From assembly GCA_030645575.1 (NCBI GenBank), contig JAUSMJ010000004.1, forward strand, positions 1 to 64,000: DNA of 64,000 nucleotides. Reading direction: 5' to 3'. The notes under the pieces were generated by a model. That model worked only from the letters and a program-made list of their open reading frames with translations. It was not told the origin of the DNA and did not search any database. The position numbers and the translations under genes were made by a program. Numbering within the stretch: position 1 is the stretch's first letter; each line of letters opens with the position of its first letter. The stretch is from Caulobacter sp. GTDB lineage: Bacteria; Pseudomonadota; Alphaproteobacteria; Caulobacterales; Caulobacteraceae. Positions 17,281-25,589 of this stretch are shown piece after piece.

Positions 17281-17844
17281 ATGGAAGCCTTCCTCGTCTC
17301 CACCGGCCTCGTGGCCATCGCCGAGATCGGCGACAAGACCATGCTGCTGGCCGTCGTGCTGGCGGCGCGGTTCCGCAAGCCCTGGCCGATCCTGGCCGGC
17401 ATCCTCGTCGCGACCCTGGCCAACCACGGCCTGGCCGCGACGCTCGGCTCCGTCGCCGGGCACGCCCTGCGCGGGCCGTGGGTGCACTGGGTGCTGGGCC
17501 TGCTGTTCATCGCCTTCGGGGTCTGGGCGCTGATTCCGGACAAGTTCGAGGACGACGAGGCGCCGTCGGCGGTCCGGGCCGGGTCGGTGTTCCTGACCAC
17601 CGCCATCGCCTTCTTCTTCGTCGAGATGGGCGACAAGACCCAGATCGCCACCGTGGCGCTGGCCGCGCGGTTCCACGCGATCCTGCTGGTCGCCGCTGGC
17701 ACGACGCTCGGGATGATGCTGGCCAACGGTCCGGCCGTCTGGCTGGGCGAGACGGCGGCCACGCGCCTGCCGATGAAAGTCATCCGCTGGACCGCGGCGG
17801 CGGCCTTCGCGGGCATCGGCCTGTGGATCCTGATGGCGGGTTAG
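17281..17844 (+). CDS. GDT1/TMEM165/UPF0016 family Mn2+ exporter
   Basis: The 187-aa membrane protein has two homologous halves of three helices, each with the family's acidic motif: EIGDKT at 15-20 and EMGDKT at 115-120. Bacterial members (MneA/Mnx) export manganese across the inner membrane. The Mn2+ riboswitch directly upstream supports that role strongly. ATG 17281 gives the proper family N-terminus with an AGGA before it. It converges on the SRPBCC gene with a two-base gap. Confidence 0.92.
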   Translation: MEAFLVSTGLVAIAEIGDKTMLLAVVLAARFRKPWPILAGILVATLANHGLAATLGSVAGHALRGPWVHWVLGLLFIAFGVWALIPDKFEDDEAPSAVRAGSVFLTTAIAFFFVEMGDKTQIATVALAARFHAILLVAAGTTLGMMLANGPAVWLGETAATRLPMKVIRWTAAAAFAGIGLWILMAG

Positions 17845-17846
17845 GG

Positions 17847-18347
17847 TCAGGCCAGCAGGGCGCGATAGGCGTCCCGCGCCGCCTTGAACCGTTCGAACGG
17901 GAACTTGATCGGCACGTCCTCCAGCGCCGCGGCCAGCATCTCCAGATGGGCCTCCCAGCCGGCGGCGGCGCGGCCGGCGTCCTCGGCGGCAGGGGTCGTG
18001 AGGGTCAGGGTCAGGCGGGTCGCCGCCGGCCCGTCGGCCTGCAGTTCCCAGCGAACGGGCCGCGGCGGCTCGCCCGGTTCGCTCCAGCTGTATTCCAGCA
18101 GGGCGCCGGGCTTGAAGGCGCTGACGACGCTGTCGATCATCGTACCGGAGTCGACGAAATCCAGCCGCGCCCGTCCGCCCGGGTGTAGCTCGATCTCGCC
18201 CGGCGCCAGCCACTCGGGCAGTCGGGCCGGATCGGTCAGCAGGGTCCAGACCGTGGCCACGGCATGGTCGAACCGGCGGGTCAGCGTCACCTGGACCTGG
18301 TCTCCCAGGCGGGCGATCTGGCCGAGGTCGGCGGGGGTGTCGGTCAT
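17847..18347 (-). CDS. SRPBCC (AHSA1-like) family protein
   Basis: The 166-aa cytosolic protein shows the AHSA1/Bet v 1-like fold pattern: a first strand followed by FDHAVATVWTLLTDPARLPEWLAPGEIEL, a central LLEYSW...RPVRWEL strand pair, TRLTLTLT, and the long C-terminal helix GWEAHLEMLAAAL. Such proteins bind hydrophobic ligands; a specific role cannot be assigned. GGAG precedes ATG 18347. Confidence 0.8.
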   Translation of the reverse strand: MTDTPADLGQIARLGDQVQVTLTRRFDHAVATVWTLLTDPARLPEWLAPGEIELHPGGRARLDFVDSGTMIDSVVSAFKPGALLEYSWSEPGEPPRPVRWELQADGPAATRLTLTLTTPAAEDAGRAAAGWEAHLEMLAAALEDVPIKFPFERFKAARDAYRALLA

Positions 18348-18489
18348 GGCGGGAAGCTCCTGCGGTCGGTCCCGAACGCCTATCGTCCGGTCGCGGGGCG
18401 GACCGTGACCTGAATCAACGCCTCGGCACATCGCCACCGGCTCCGTGGATGGCTAAACCAAGGAGCGCCCGCCAGACCGGAGATTCGCC

Positions 18490-18792
18490 ATGACCGACGC
18501 CGCCAAACCCGCCTATGTGATCCTGGTCCGCGACCGGATGATCGACGCCGCCGAGTTCGCTACCTATGGCCAGATGGCCCGCAAGGCGCGCGAGGGCCAT
18601 GCGGTGACGCCGCTGGCCGCCTACGGCCGGCAGGAGGTGCTGGAGGGGCCGCAGGTGGAGGGGGCGGTGATCCTGTCATTCCCCAGCTTTGCCGAGGCCC
18701 AGGCCTGGTACCGCAGCCCGGCGTATCAGGAGGCCCTGCAGCACCGGCTCAAGGGCGCCGAGTACCGCGTGCTGATCGTCGAGGGCGTCTAG
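18490..18792 (+). CDS. DUF1330 family protein (first of a convergent pair)
   Basis: The 100-aa protein has the dimeric ferredoxin-like barrel pattern of DUF1330: YVILVRDRM, a central GAVILSFPSFAEAQAWYRSPAYQ and a final strand YRVLIVEG. The function is unknown. AAGGAG lies upstream. Its stop overlaps by four bases the end of the DUF1330 gene on the other strand. Confidence 0.85.
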   Translation: MTDAAKPAYVILVRDRMIDAAEFATYGQMARKAREGHAVTPLAAYGRQEVLEGPQVEGAVILSFPSFAEAQAWYRSPAYQEALQHRLKGAEYRVLIVEGV

Positions 18793-19085
18793 AGACCGCC
18801 CAACCCCTTCACCAACAGCACCACGCCGTCCGAGCCGGCGTGGCGGTCCCTGGCGATCTCCTGGTAGGCGGGCGAATCGGCCCAGGCGCGGAAGGCCGCC
18901 TCGTCCGGAAAGCTCATCAGGATGACCTTGTCGCGATCCCAGCGACCTTCCTCGACCGACGGCGACTCGTCGGCCGCCAGGAGCCGGCCGCTGAACCGCT
19001 GGAAGACCTCCATGAACCGCGCCTGATAGCGTTCGTAGGCCGCCCGATCGGTGATCGAGATCTGGGCCAGGGCGTAGACCGTCAT
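18789..19085 (-). CDS. DUF1330 family protein (second of a convergent pair)
   Basis: The 98-aa protein shows the same pattern (YALAQISITD, VILMSFPDEAAFRAWADSPAYQ, VVLLVKG) and is probably an old paralogue of the convergent neighbour. It lies four bases downstream of the nitronate monooxygenase gene on the same strand and is probably co-transcribed with it, which may hint at a role in small-molecule oxidation. The function is unknown. Confidence 0.85.
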   Translation of the reverse strand: MTVYALAQISITDRAAYERYQARFMEVFQRFSGRLLAADESPSVEEGRWDRDKVILMSFPDEAAFRAWADSPAYQEIARDRHAGSDGVVLLVKGLGGL

Positions 19086-19089
19086 TGCG

Positions 19090-20088
19090 TCAGGCCGCCG
19101 TCTCCCGCGCCACGGCCGGGCTGGCGGCGTTCAGCGCCGTCAGGCGGCCGATCGCCGCGTGGGTCTCGGCCATCAGGCGGCGGACGATGTCGCCGGCCGG
19201 CATGACGTCGTGGACGCCGCCAGCGCTCTGGCCCATGGCGAAACAGGACTTGTCCGGATCGAGGCCCTCGACCTGCCCGCCGATGCCGCCCATGGCGTTG
19301 TTCTGGATGCTGATCCCCGCCTGCATCGGGAAGCCCTGGATGTCGCCCGGGCGGCTCTCCCAGTCGGCGACATAGGGGTTCTTCTGCACCCGCATCGGCT
19401 TGCCACTGTAGCAGCGCGTGCGGACCGTATCCTCGTCGGACGCCTGGAGAATGGTCTGGCGATAGAGGTCGCCGGCGTGGGCCTCGACGCTGGCGATGAA
19501 GCGGGTGCCCATCCAGACGCCCTGGGCGCCCAGAGCCAGGCAGGCCGCCACGCCGCGGCCGTCATACAGGCCGCCGGCGCCGACCACGGGGATCTTCACC
19601 GCCTCGACGGCCTGGGCCAGCAGCGGCAGGGTGCCGACCAGACCCGTGTGCCCGCCGCCTTCGCCGCCCTGGCAGATGACCGCGTCGCAGCCGGCCTGCT
19701 CGGCCTTGACCGCGTGTTTCACCGCGCCGCACACGACCATGACCTTGAGGCCGGCCTTCTTCAGCTTCTCCATGATCGGCATGGGCACGCCCAGGCCGGC
19801 GATGAAGGAACTGGCGCCTTCCTCGATGATGATCTCGACGGCGGCGGTAAGGCTTTCCGGGCTGGCGGCCAGCAGATCGACGCCGAACGGCCTGTCGGTC
19901 AGCGAGCGGACCTTGCGCATCTGTTCGCGGATGAACTCGGGGCTGGTTCCGGCCATGCCCAGCACGCCGTAGCCGCCGGCGTTGCTGACCGCGGCCGCCA
20001 GCTCGGCGTAGGACACGCCGCCCATGCCGGCGAGCATGATCGGATGCTCGATGTCGAGCATGTCGCAGAGGGGGGTGCGGAGGGACAT
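19090..20088 (-). CDS. Nitronate monooxygenase family flavoprotein
   Basis: The 332-aa TIM-barrel FMN protein matches the 2-nitropropane dioxygenase/nitronate monooxygenase family: PIMLAGMGGVS at the N-terminus, CQGGEGGGHTG phosphate-binding loop, VGAGGLYDGRGVAACLALGAQGVWMGTRF near residues 190-220. The family oxidises nitronates such as propionate-3-nitronate; the real substrate may differ. The downstream DUF1330 gene follows closely. Confidence 0.88.
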   Translation of the reverse strand: MSLRTPLCDMLDIEHPIMLAGMGGVSYAELAAAVSNAGGYGVLGMAGTSPEFIREQMRKVRSLTDRPFGVDLLAASPESLTAAVEIIIEEGASSFIAGLGVPMPIMEKLKKAGLKVMVVCGAVKHAVKAEQAGCDAVICQGGEGGGHTGLVGTLPLLAQAVEAVKIPVVGAGGLYDGRGVAACLALGAQGVWMGTRFIASVEAHAGDLYRQTILQASDEDTVRTRCYSGKPMRVQKNPYVADWESRPGDIQGFPMQAGISIQNNAMGGIGGQVEGLDPDKSCFAMGQSAGGVHDVMPAGDIVRRLMAETHAAIGRLTALNAASPAVARETAA

Positions 20089-20178
20089 GGCGCGTTTCCT
20101 TGGTCTTGTTGGCCCATCATCGGCCAGCCCGCGCCGCGCCTCAACCGTGACCTCGCGTCAAGCAATCTGGCGTTTGGT

Positions 20179-21192
20179 CTAATTGGGCTTGGGCGAGCGA
20201 CCGCACAGGAACCGGTTCGCCAACGTCAGATACTCCGCGTGTGGCTTCATCCCGAGCTCGGCGCGATAGGCGTCGATCCGGCCCGGGTCCTCAATCGGGA
20301 AGGGTTCCCACGCGCCGGCCTCGGTGCAGCCGCCCTGCGTTCCGTAGCGCTGTGGCCGACCACGACTGATCGCCACCCGGTCAAACAGGAGGCCGTAGGA
20401 CTCACCGCGCGTGTCCTTCGTGGGGACGAGCGGGCCAAGCATGCCAAGGACCCGTTCCTGAAAACCCGGATCGTGGTCTGCATGCTGGACAATGATCCAT
20501 GCGGCCAGATCCGCCTCCGCGCCATCGGCGGCGATGCTGAACCAGCCGCGTCGAGCCAAAACGTTCTTGAGCCAGGCCGTGTTGTCGCGACCGACCTTGC
20601 ACTGATGGATGACCGCCTCACCGCCCAGCAGGCTGTCCGCGGCCGGTGATATACCTCGCCCGAACGTGCGCGGACCGGCGGCGATCGCCGTTACCGTCGC
20701 CTGGTCGAGGGCGGCCCTCTGGAAGAGTTCGCGCAGCACCGGATCGGTCGCCTTCGTCGAGGCGGCCATCAGTCGTTCGGCGGCCCGGAATTCCTTGAAG
20801 GGGGACGGCTTGCCGGCGACAAGGGCCTTGATCAGCGACCGGCGACGCTCGTCGGCGTCGCGGGCCTGGCGCACGGCTTCACGCCACTCGGCTGGCGACC
20901 TGGCCGCCATGGCCGACCAGACGCCGCTGAGGACCCGCTCTTCCCGGTCGGACTTGCAGGTCGGCAGGGTGGCGACGCCGTGGCTCCGCAGAATGCCGGC
21001 CGTTACCGCGACCTCCAGCTTGGCGAGGTATTCGGCGGAGTCCGCCTCTCCGGCCAGCGCGCCATACTCATACGATCGTGCGTTCAACCGGCCGGACAGG
21101 AGCTCACGAGCGAGCTGATCGGGCGCGATGGGATGGAGCGGCAGCGAGAGGGCAGCGATTACAAAACTCAGGGCCAGGATCGGCTGGGTCAT
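20179..21192 (-). CDS. Secreted protein with C-terminal DUF6624-like domain
   Basis: The 337-aa protein begins with a hydrophobic signal-like segment (about residues 4-20). Its last 120 residues carry the DUF6624-like pattern AAWIIVQHADHDPGFQERVL, then SYGLLFDRVAISRGRPQRYGTQ. The middle is helical. The function is unknown, probably periplasmic. The gene stands alone between the monooxygenase and an SDR gene on the same strand. Confidence 0.65.
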   Translation of the reverse strand: MTQPILALSFVIAALSLPLHPIAPDQLARELLSGRLNARSYEYGALAGEADSAEYLAKLEVAVTAGILRSHGVATLPTCKSDREERVLSGVWSAMAARSPAEWREAVRQARDADERRRSLIKALVAGKPSPFKEFRAAERLMAASTKATDPVLRELFQRAALDQATVTAIAAGPRTFGRGISPAADSLLGGEAVIHQCKVGRDNTAWLKNVLARRGWFSIAADGAEADLAAWIIVQHADHDPGFQERVLGMLGPLVPTKDTRGESYGLLFDRVAISRGRPQRYGTQGGCTEAGAWEPFPIEDPGRIDAYRAELGMKPHAEYLTLANRFLCGRSPKPN

Positions 21193-21243
21193 GGCGTCCT
21201 TGTCGCTTTCATCGCCGGCTACTGCTCGGACCGGCTGAGAACG

Positions 21244-22026
21244 CTAAAAGATCGCGTAGCCGCCGTCGATCAGGAAGGAATCGCCGGTGTGGAAACGGGA
21301 GGCGTCGGACGCCAGGTAGACGGCCATGCCGCCGAAGTCCTCGGGCGTGCCCCAACGGCGCATCGGCACGCGGCTGATGACGTTGGTGGTGAACTTGTCA
21401 TTGCCCTGGGCCCCGGCGGTCATGTCGGTGGCGATCCAGCCGGGCAGGATCGAGTTGGCGCGGACGCCATAGCGGGCGTGCTCGACGGCGATCGATTTCA
21501 TCATCGAGACGACCGCGCCCTTGGTGGCGGCATAGGCCTCGTTGCGGGCGGCGCCTTCGACGGCGGCGAGGGAGGCGATGCCGATCAGCGAGCCGCCGGC
21601 GTCGCCGGTCCTGGCGCGCTCGACCATGTGCTTGGCCGCCTCGCGCAGAGTCCAGAACACGCCGTCGAGGTTCAGGGCCATGTTGTAGTTCCACACCTCG
21701 GTGGACATCTCGGAGAAGGAGGCGGCGCCCCGGCCCCGGCCGGCGTTGGCGATCACGGTATCGACCCGGCCCATGGCCGTGACGGCTTCCCGCATGCCGG
21801 CGACCACCTGGGCCTCGTCGGCGCAGTCGATGATCTGGGCCTTCACCCGCACGCCGTAGCCGGTCAGCTTGCCTTCGGCGGCCAGCGTCTTGTCGGGGTT
21901 GGAGCCCCAGATGACGATGTCCGACCCAGCCTGGGCCATCGCTTCGGCCATACCCAGGCCGATGCCGCCATTGCCGCCGGTGACCAGGGCGACCTTTCCG
22001 GTCAGGTCGAAGGGCTTGTAGGCCAT
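21244..22026 (-). CDS. Short-chain dehydrogenase/reductase
   Basis: The 260-aa classical SDR has the nucleotide-binding TGGNGGIG (about 16-23), the NAG motif (IANAG), a catalytic Ser in GIASLAAV, and the active-site YAATKGA. The C-terminal end (FHTGDSFLIDGGYAIF) is typical of the FabG-like branch. It oxidises or reduces an alcohol/ketone with NAD(P). The substrate is unknown. The nudix and hydroxybutyrate dehydrogenase genes precede it on the same strand. Confidence 0.85.
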   Translation of the reverse strand: MAYKPFDLTGKVALVTGGNGGIGLGMAEAMAQAGSDIVIWGSNPDKTLAAEGKLTGYGVRVKAQIIDCADEAQVVAGMREAVTAMGRVDTVIANAGRGRGAASFSEMSTEVWNYNMALNLDGVFWTLREAAKHMVERARTGDAGGSLIGIASLAAVEGAARNEAYAATKGAVVSMMKSIAVEHARYGVRANSILPGWIATDMTAGAQGNDKFTTNVISRVPMRRWGTPEDFGGMAVYLASDASRFHTGDSFLIDGGYAIF

Positions 22027-22087
22027 GGTCCGTCACTCCCCGTGAACATCTGTTTGACGTCACAAAAGGCGGGTGACGCGGCGGCGG

Positions 22088-22510
22088 TCAAGCGCCGAAA
22101 CGGTCGAAAGCCTCCTGGATCACCCGGCGGGTTTCCTCCCACTCGACGGCGGCCAGGGCTTCCTTGAGCGGGAAGAAGGCGGCCTCGACCGCGTCGTCCC
22201 CGGCGACGGGTTCGCCCGACAGCCAGCGGGCCGCGTAATCGACCATGATGTAGTGGCGGGTGACGAGGCCGGTCTCGCGCGAGGTCATGATGCCATCGAC
22301 CACGTCGATCAGGCCCAGCGGCTCGGCCTCGACGCCGGTCTCTTCCCGCAGTTCGCGCAGGGCGGCGGCCTCGCTGGTCTCGCCCCATTCGATGCGGCCG
22401 CCGGGCAGACTCCACTGGCCCTGCCTGGGCGGGGTGCCGCGCTTGATCAGCAGGATCTCCCGGCCCCGGAGGCAGGCGACGCCGGCGGTGGGCCTGGGAT
22501 GGCCCGTCAC
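22088..22510 (-). CDS. NUDIX hydrolase
   Basis: The 140-aa protein carries a full nudix box, G-x5-E-x7-REL-x2-E-E-x-G, in GRIEWGETSEAAALRELREE (and on to TG). The GTG start at 22510 overlaps the TGA of the upstream dehydrogenase (GTGA), so translation is coupled. The pattern resembles ADP-ribose or nucleotide pyrophosphatases; the substrate is not determinable. An earlier in-frame start would lie inside the dehydrogenase gene and adds an implausible arginine-rich stretch. Confidence 0.88.
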   Translation of the reverse strand: MTGHPRPTAGVACLRGREILLIKRGTPPRQGQWSLPGGRIEWGETSEAAALRELREETGVEAEPLGLIDVVDGIMTSRETGLVTRHYIMVDYAARWLSGEPVAGDDAVEAAFFPLKEALAAVEWEETRRVIQEAFDRFGA

Positions 22511-23298
22511 GCGGCCGTCCAGCCGCCGTCGATCGACAGGATGGCGCCGTTCACCGAGGCGCCGGCGTCGGCGCAAAGGTACAGCAGCATGCCGGCCAGC
22601 TGCTCGACGGTGACGAACGCCTTGGTCGGCTGGGCGGCGAGGATCACGTCGCGCATGACGGCCTCCTCGCTGATGCCGCGCGTCTTGGCCTGGTCGGCGA
22701 TCTGGGCCTCGACCAGCGGCGTCTTCACATAGCCGGGGCAGATGGCGTTGACGGTCACGCCGTCGGTGGCCAGCTCAAGGGCCGCCGTCTTGGTGAAGCC
22801 CGCGACGCCATGTTTGGCGGAGACGTAGGCGCTCTTGAACGGCGAGGCGACCAGGGCGTGGGCCGAGGCGATGTTGACGATCCGGCCACGGCCGGCCGCC
22901 TTCATCGCCGGAATCGCCGCGCGAGTGGCGTGGAACACGCTCGACAGGTTGATGGCGATGATCCGGTCCCAGGCGTCGAGGGGGAAGTCCTCGATCGGCG
23001 AGACGTGCTGGACCCCGGCGTTGTTGACCAGGATGTCCAGCCGGCCGAAGGCCGCGACGGTCGAGGTCACCAGGTCGGCGATCTCGGCCGGACGGGTCAT
23101 GTCGGCGTCATGGTAGCGCACCTGGACGCCGTGGCGCGCGGCCAGACCGGCGCGCGTCGCCTCGATGGTCGCCGCGTCGCCCAGGCCGTTGAGCACGAGG
23201 TTCACCCCGGCGGCGGCCAGCGCTTCGGCGAGACCCAGGCCGATGCCGCTGGTCGATCCGGTGATGATGGCGACCTGGCCGCGCAGTTCGGAGGTCAT
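22507..23298 (-). CDS. bdhA: 3-hydroxybutyrate dehydrogenase
   Basis: The 263-aa SDR has TGSTSGIG at its N-terminus, NNAGVQHVSPIEDFP, IASAHALVASPFKSAYVSAKHG with the catalytic Ser/Tyr/Lys, and NAICPGYVKTPLVE...QIADQAK, all close to bacterial BdhA. It oxidises D-3-hydroxybutyrate to acetoacetate with NAD in polyhydroxybutyrate turnover. ATG 23298 follows a GGAG. It is coupled to the nudix gene. Confidence 0.9.
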   Translation of the reverse strand: MTSELRGQVAIITGSTSGIGLGLAEALAAAGVNLVLNGLGDAATIEATRAGLAARHGVQVRYHDADMTRPAEIADLVTSTVAAFGRLDILVNNAGVQHVSPIEDFPLDAWDRIIAINLSSVFHATRAAIPAMKAAGRGRIVNIASAHALVASPFKSAYVSAKHGVAGFTKTAALELATDGVTVNAICPGYVKTPLVEAQIADQAKTRGISEEAVMRDVILAAQPTKAFVTVEQLAGMLLYLCADAGASVNGAILSIDGGWTAA

Positions 23299-23386
23299 GG
23301 GCGATAGCGCTCCGCCTAGTTTATGTTGCGCTGCAGCATAGAGGGTCGCGGCGGCCGGGGCGAGCGGAAAACAGCGCGCGCGATGC

Positions 23387-24145
23387 TCAGCGCTGGAAGA
23401 TCCATTCGGCGTCCGAGGACAGGTCCCCGCGGAACGCATAACCCTCCCTGTCGAAGGCCTTGAGGTCCTCGGCGCGGTCGATGCGATGGTCGATGGCGTA
23501 GCGGGCCATCATCCCGCGGGCCTTCTTGGCCATGAAGCTGATCTGTTTGGTTACCGCGCCACGGTCCTCGAAGAACTTGCAGGTGACCACGGGCAGGGTC
23601 AGGGCCTTCAGATCGACGGCCGCGAAATATTCGAGGCTGGCGAGGTTCACGAGGGTCTTTTCCTTGTGATCCTCGGCCGCCGCATTGAGGCCGAGGGCGA
23701 TGCGATCGCCCCAGAACTGGCACAGGGTCTTGCCGCGGCCGGTCTTCAGCCGCACGCCCATTTCCAGCCGGTAGGGCTGGATGGCGTCGGCCGGCCGCAG
23801 CATGCCGTAGAGGCCCGACAGGATGCGCAGCCGGCTCTGGGCCCAGCCGAACGCCTTGGCGTCGAGCGTGCGGGCGTTCAGGCCCGCATAGACGTCGCCG
23901 TTGAACGCGATGGCCGCCTGGAGACCCTCCTCGACCGAAGGATCGAAGGCCTGGAAGCGCTCGTAGTTCAGGTCGGCCAGCGTCTCGGAAATATCCATCA
24001 GCTTGCGCAGGTCGCGCGGCCGCAGCTTGCGGGTGACGGCGTCGAGTTCGGCGATGTCGTCCTTCAGCACCGGCGTGGTCAGCGGCAGGGCGCGGTCCGG
24101 CGCCGCGAAGTTCATGGCCTTGGCCGGCGAGATCACCATCAGCAT
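23387..24145 (-). CDS. yaaA: YaaA peroxide stress protein (DUF328)
   Basis: The 252-aa protein matches YaaA: it starts MLMVISPAKAMNF, then LRPRDLRKLMDIS, FNGDVYAGL, LRILSGLYGMLRPADAIQPYRLEMG, and ends with GYAF...W.F. YaaA limits free iron and protects DNA during peroxide stress. Two ATGs six bases apart could start it. It is divergent from the membrane-protein/winged-helix operon, whose operator lies in the shared spacer. Confidence 0.9.
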   Translation of the reverse strand: MLMVISPAKAMNFAAPDRALPLTTPVLKDDIAELDAVTRKLRPRDLRKLMDISETLADLNYERFQAFDPSVEEGLQAAIAFNGDVYAGLNARTLDAKAFGWAQSRLRILSGLYGMLRPADAIQPYRLEMGVRLKTGRGKTLCQFWGDRIALGLNAAAEDHKEKTLVNLASLEYFAAVDLKALTLPVVTCKFFEDRGAVTKQISFMAKKARGMMARYAIDHRIDRAEDLKAFDREGYAFRGDLSSDAEWIFQR

Positions 24146-24218
24146 GGGGGCGGGGATAGAGCGCGCGGGCAGGGAAGGCCAGCCCCCATGGCCGCGCTCC
24201 CGGGTATCGGCTTTCCGA

Positions 24219-24280
24219 CCTGGAAAGTTATCACTTGACGTTATGGAAAGTAATCCGTAACTTTCCGCTATGGAAACTAA
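24219..24280. promoter_or_regulatory. Promoter with overlapping GGAAAGT operator repeats
   Basis: TTGACG (24235-24240) and TAACTT (24258-24263), 17 bases apart, form a plausible sigma-70-like promoter for the rightward operon. An inverted repeat GGAAAGT-N8-ACTTTCC overlaps the spacer and -10, and two further TGGAAA copies flank it. The likely ligand is the winged-helix protein encoded at the end of the operon (autoregulation), by inference. Confidence 0.6.
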
Positions 24281-24749
24281 AGAGCCGCCGATGGCCCCGC
24301 CTTCCCCCGCCGACGCCGCCCGCATGCTGGCCGAGGTCAACGCCGCCCGGACCGAGATGGCGCGCCGCGCCGTGGCGCCGGTCTGGTATCACCCGGCCCT
24401 GGGCCTGCTGATCGGCGGCCTCGTCGCCGTCCAGGGTCAGCCCCTGTGGATTCTCGGCCCCTACTATCTGGTCTTCGTCCTTGGCCTCGCCGGGCTGGCT
24501 CGGGTCTATCGGGCGCGGACCGGCATGTGGGTCAACGGCTACCGAAAAGGACGGACGATGATCGTTTCGCTGGGCCTGGCGGCGTTGTTCGTGGCCATCA
24601 TGATCGGCAGCACATGGCTGGTCCGCGCCCACGGACTGACCGTGGCGCCGTTCGTTGCAGGCGTCCTCGCCGCCCTCGTCACGACCGCTGGCGGCTTCCT
24701 GTGGGAGATCGCCTATCGCCGGGACCTGCGGGACGGGGCCCACGTGTGA
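24270..24749 (+). CDS. Small membrane protein in a winged-helix operon
   Basis: The protein has up to 159 aa and four hydrophobic segments, at about residues 44-60, 62-78, 96-116 and 126-146. I do not recognise a named family. ATG 24270 would make a nearly leaderless mRNA; ATG 24291, with AGAG upstream, is an equally plausible start. Its TGA overlaps the GTG of the regulator gene, a pairing often seen for membrane proteins with an HTH_34-type regulator. Confidence 0.7.
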   Translation: METKEPPMAPPSPADAARMLAEVNAARTEMARRAVAPVWYHPALGLLIGGLVAVQGQPLWILGPYYLVFVLGLAGLARVYRARTGMWVNGYRKGRTMIVSLGLAALFVAIMIGSTWLVRAHGLTVAPFVAGVLAALVTTAGGFLWEIAYRRDLRDGAHV

Positions 24750-25045
24750 CCGGCGTCCTCGACCCCGTCATCCACGCCCCGAACCGCCTGCAGATCTGTT
24801 GCATGCTGGCGGCGGCCGACACCATCGACTTCGCCACCATCCGCGAGTCGCTGGACGTGAGCGAGTCCGTGCTCAGCAAGCATGTGAAGCTGCTGGAGGA
24901 GGCGGGCTATCTGTCGGTCAGCAAGAGGCCGTCGGGCGGCCGGGTGCGGACCTGGCTGGCGCTGACGGCCGCGGGCCGCAAGGCGCTCAAGGGCCATCTG
25001 GCGGCGTTGAACACCCTGATCGCCAGCGCGGGCCCCGGGGTCTGA
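24746..25045 (+). CDS. Winged-helix (HTH_34) transcriptional regulator
   Basis: The 99-aa protein starts with GTG overlapping the previous stop. It is a single MarR/ArsR-like winged helix: LDPVIHAPNRLQICCML, DFATIRESLDVSESVLSKHVKLLEEAGYL as recognition helix region, and the wing KRPSGGRVRTWLALTAAGRKAL. The family is PF13601-like. It probably represses its own operon through the GGAAAGT palindrome upstream. Confidence 0.85.
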   Translation: MTGVLDPVIHAPNRLQICCMLAAADTIDFATIRESLDVSESVLSKHVKLLEEAGYLSVSKRPSGGRVRTWLALTAAGRKALKGHLAALNTLIASAGPGV

Positions 25046-25114
25046 CGAAGGGCTTGCTCCCCTCGCGCGGCCGGGGCCATCATCCCGGCCTGATCGAGAC
25101 GGAGTGTGACCGAC

Positions 25115-25570
25115 ATGCGGACCTTTCTGGCGATGATCACGGCCTGTCTGGCCGTCGCGGCCTGCAGCCTGCCGACCATCGACAAACAGGCCGACGCCGA
25201 GGCGCGGACGCTCTACGAGCAGATCCGCACGGGCGCCGATCTGAGCGCCAATCCGAACCTGGCGCCCGACCTGCGCCGGCCGGCCACCCTGGCCCAGCTG
25301 GCGGCGGTCAGGGCCTCGCTGCCGCCTGGCGCGCCGACAGCTACCGCCAACCGCCGCTGGTCGATCAACGCCGGGACGGGCGGGACCACCGCGACCCTGG
25401 TCCACGCCTACAGCTATCCCTCCCAGACCGTGCTGGCCGAGACGGTGCTGCGGAAGGACAAGGCCGGCGCCTGGCTGATCATCGGCTTCCACGTGACCTT
25501 CGAGGGCCCGTCCGGCGCGCCGGAGGCCGGCGGCGCCGTGACGGTGACCAAGCCACCCGTGGCGACCTGA
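25115..25570 (+). CDS. Putative lipoprotein of unknown function
   Basis: The 151-aa protein has a lipoprotein signal (MRTFLAMITACLAVAAC) with lipobox VAAC, then a helical segment and a beta-rich C-terminal half (LVHAYSYPSQTVLAETVLRKD...WLIIGFHVTF) that resembles the DUF4019-type fold. ATG 25115 is chosen because GGAG lies ten bases upstream, while the GTG at 25106 is too close to it. The function is unknown. Confidence 0.7.
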   Translation: MRTFLAMITACLAVAACSLPTIDKQADAEARTLYEQIRTGADLSANPNLAPDLRRPATLAQLAAVRASLPPGAPTATANRRWSINAGTGGTTATLVHAYSYPSQTVLAETVLRKDKAGAWLIIGFHVTFEGPSGAPEAGGAVTVTKPPVAT

Positions 25571-25589
25571 GGAGGCCGGGTGCGAGGCC

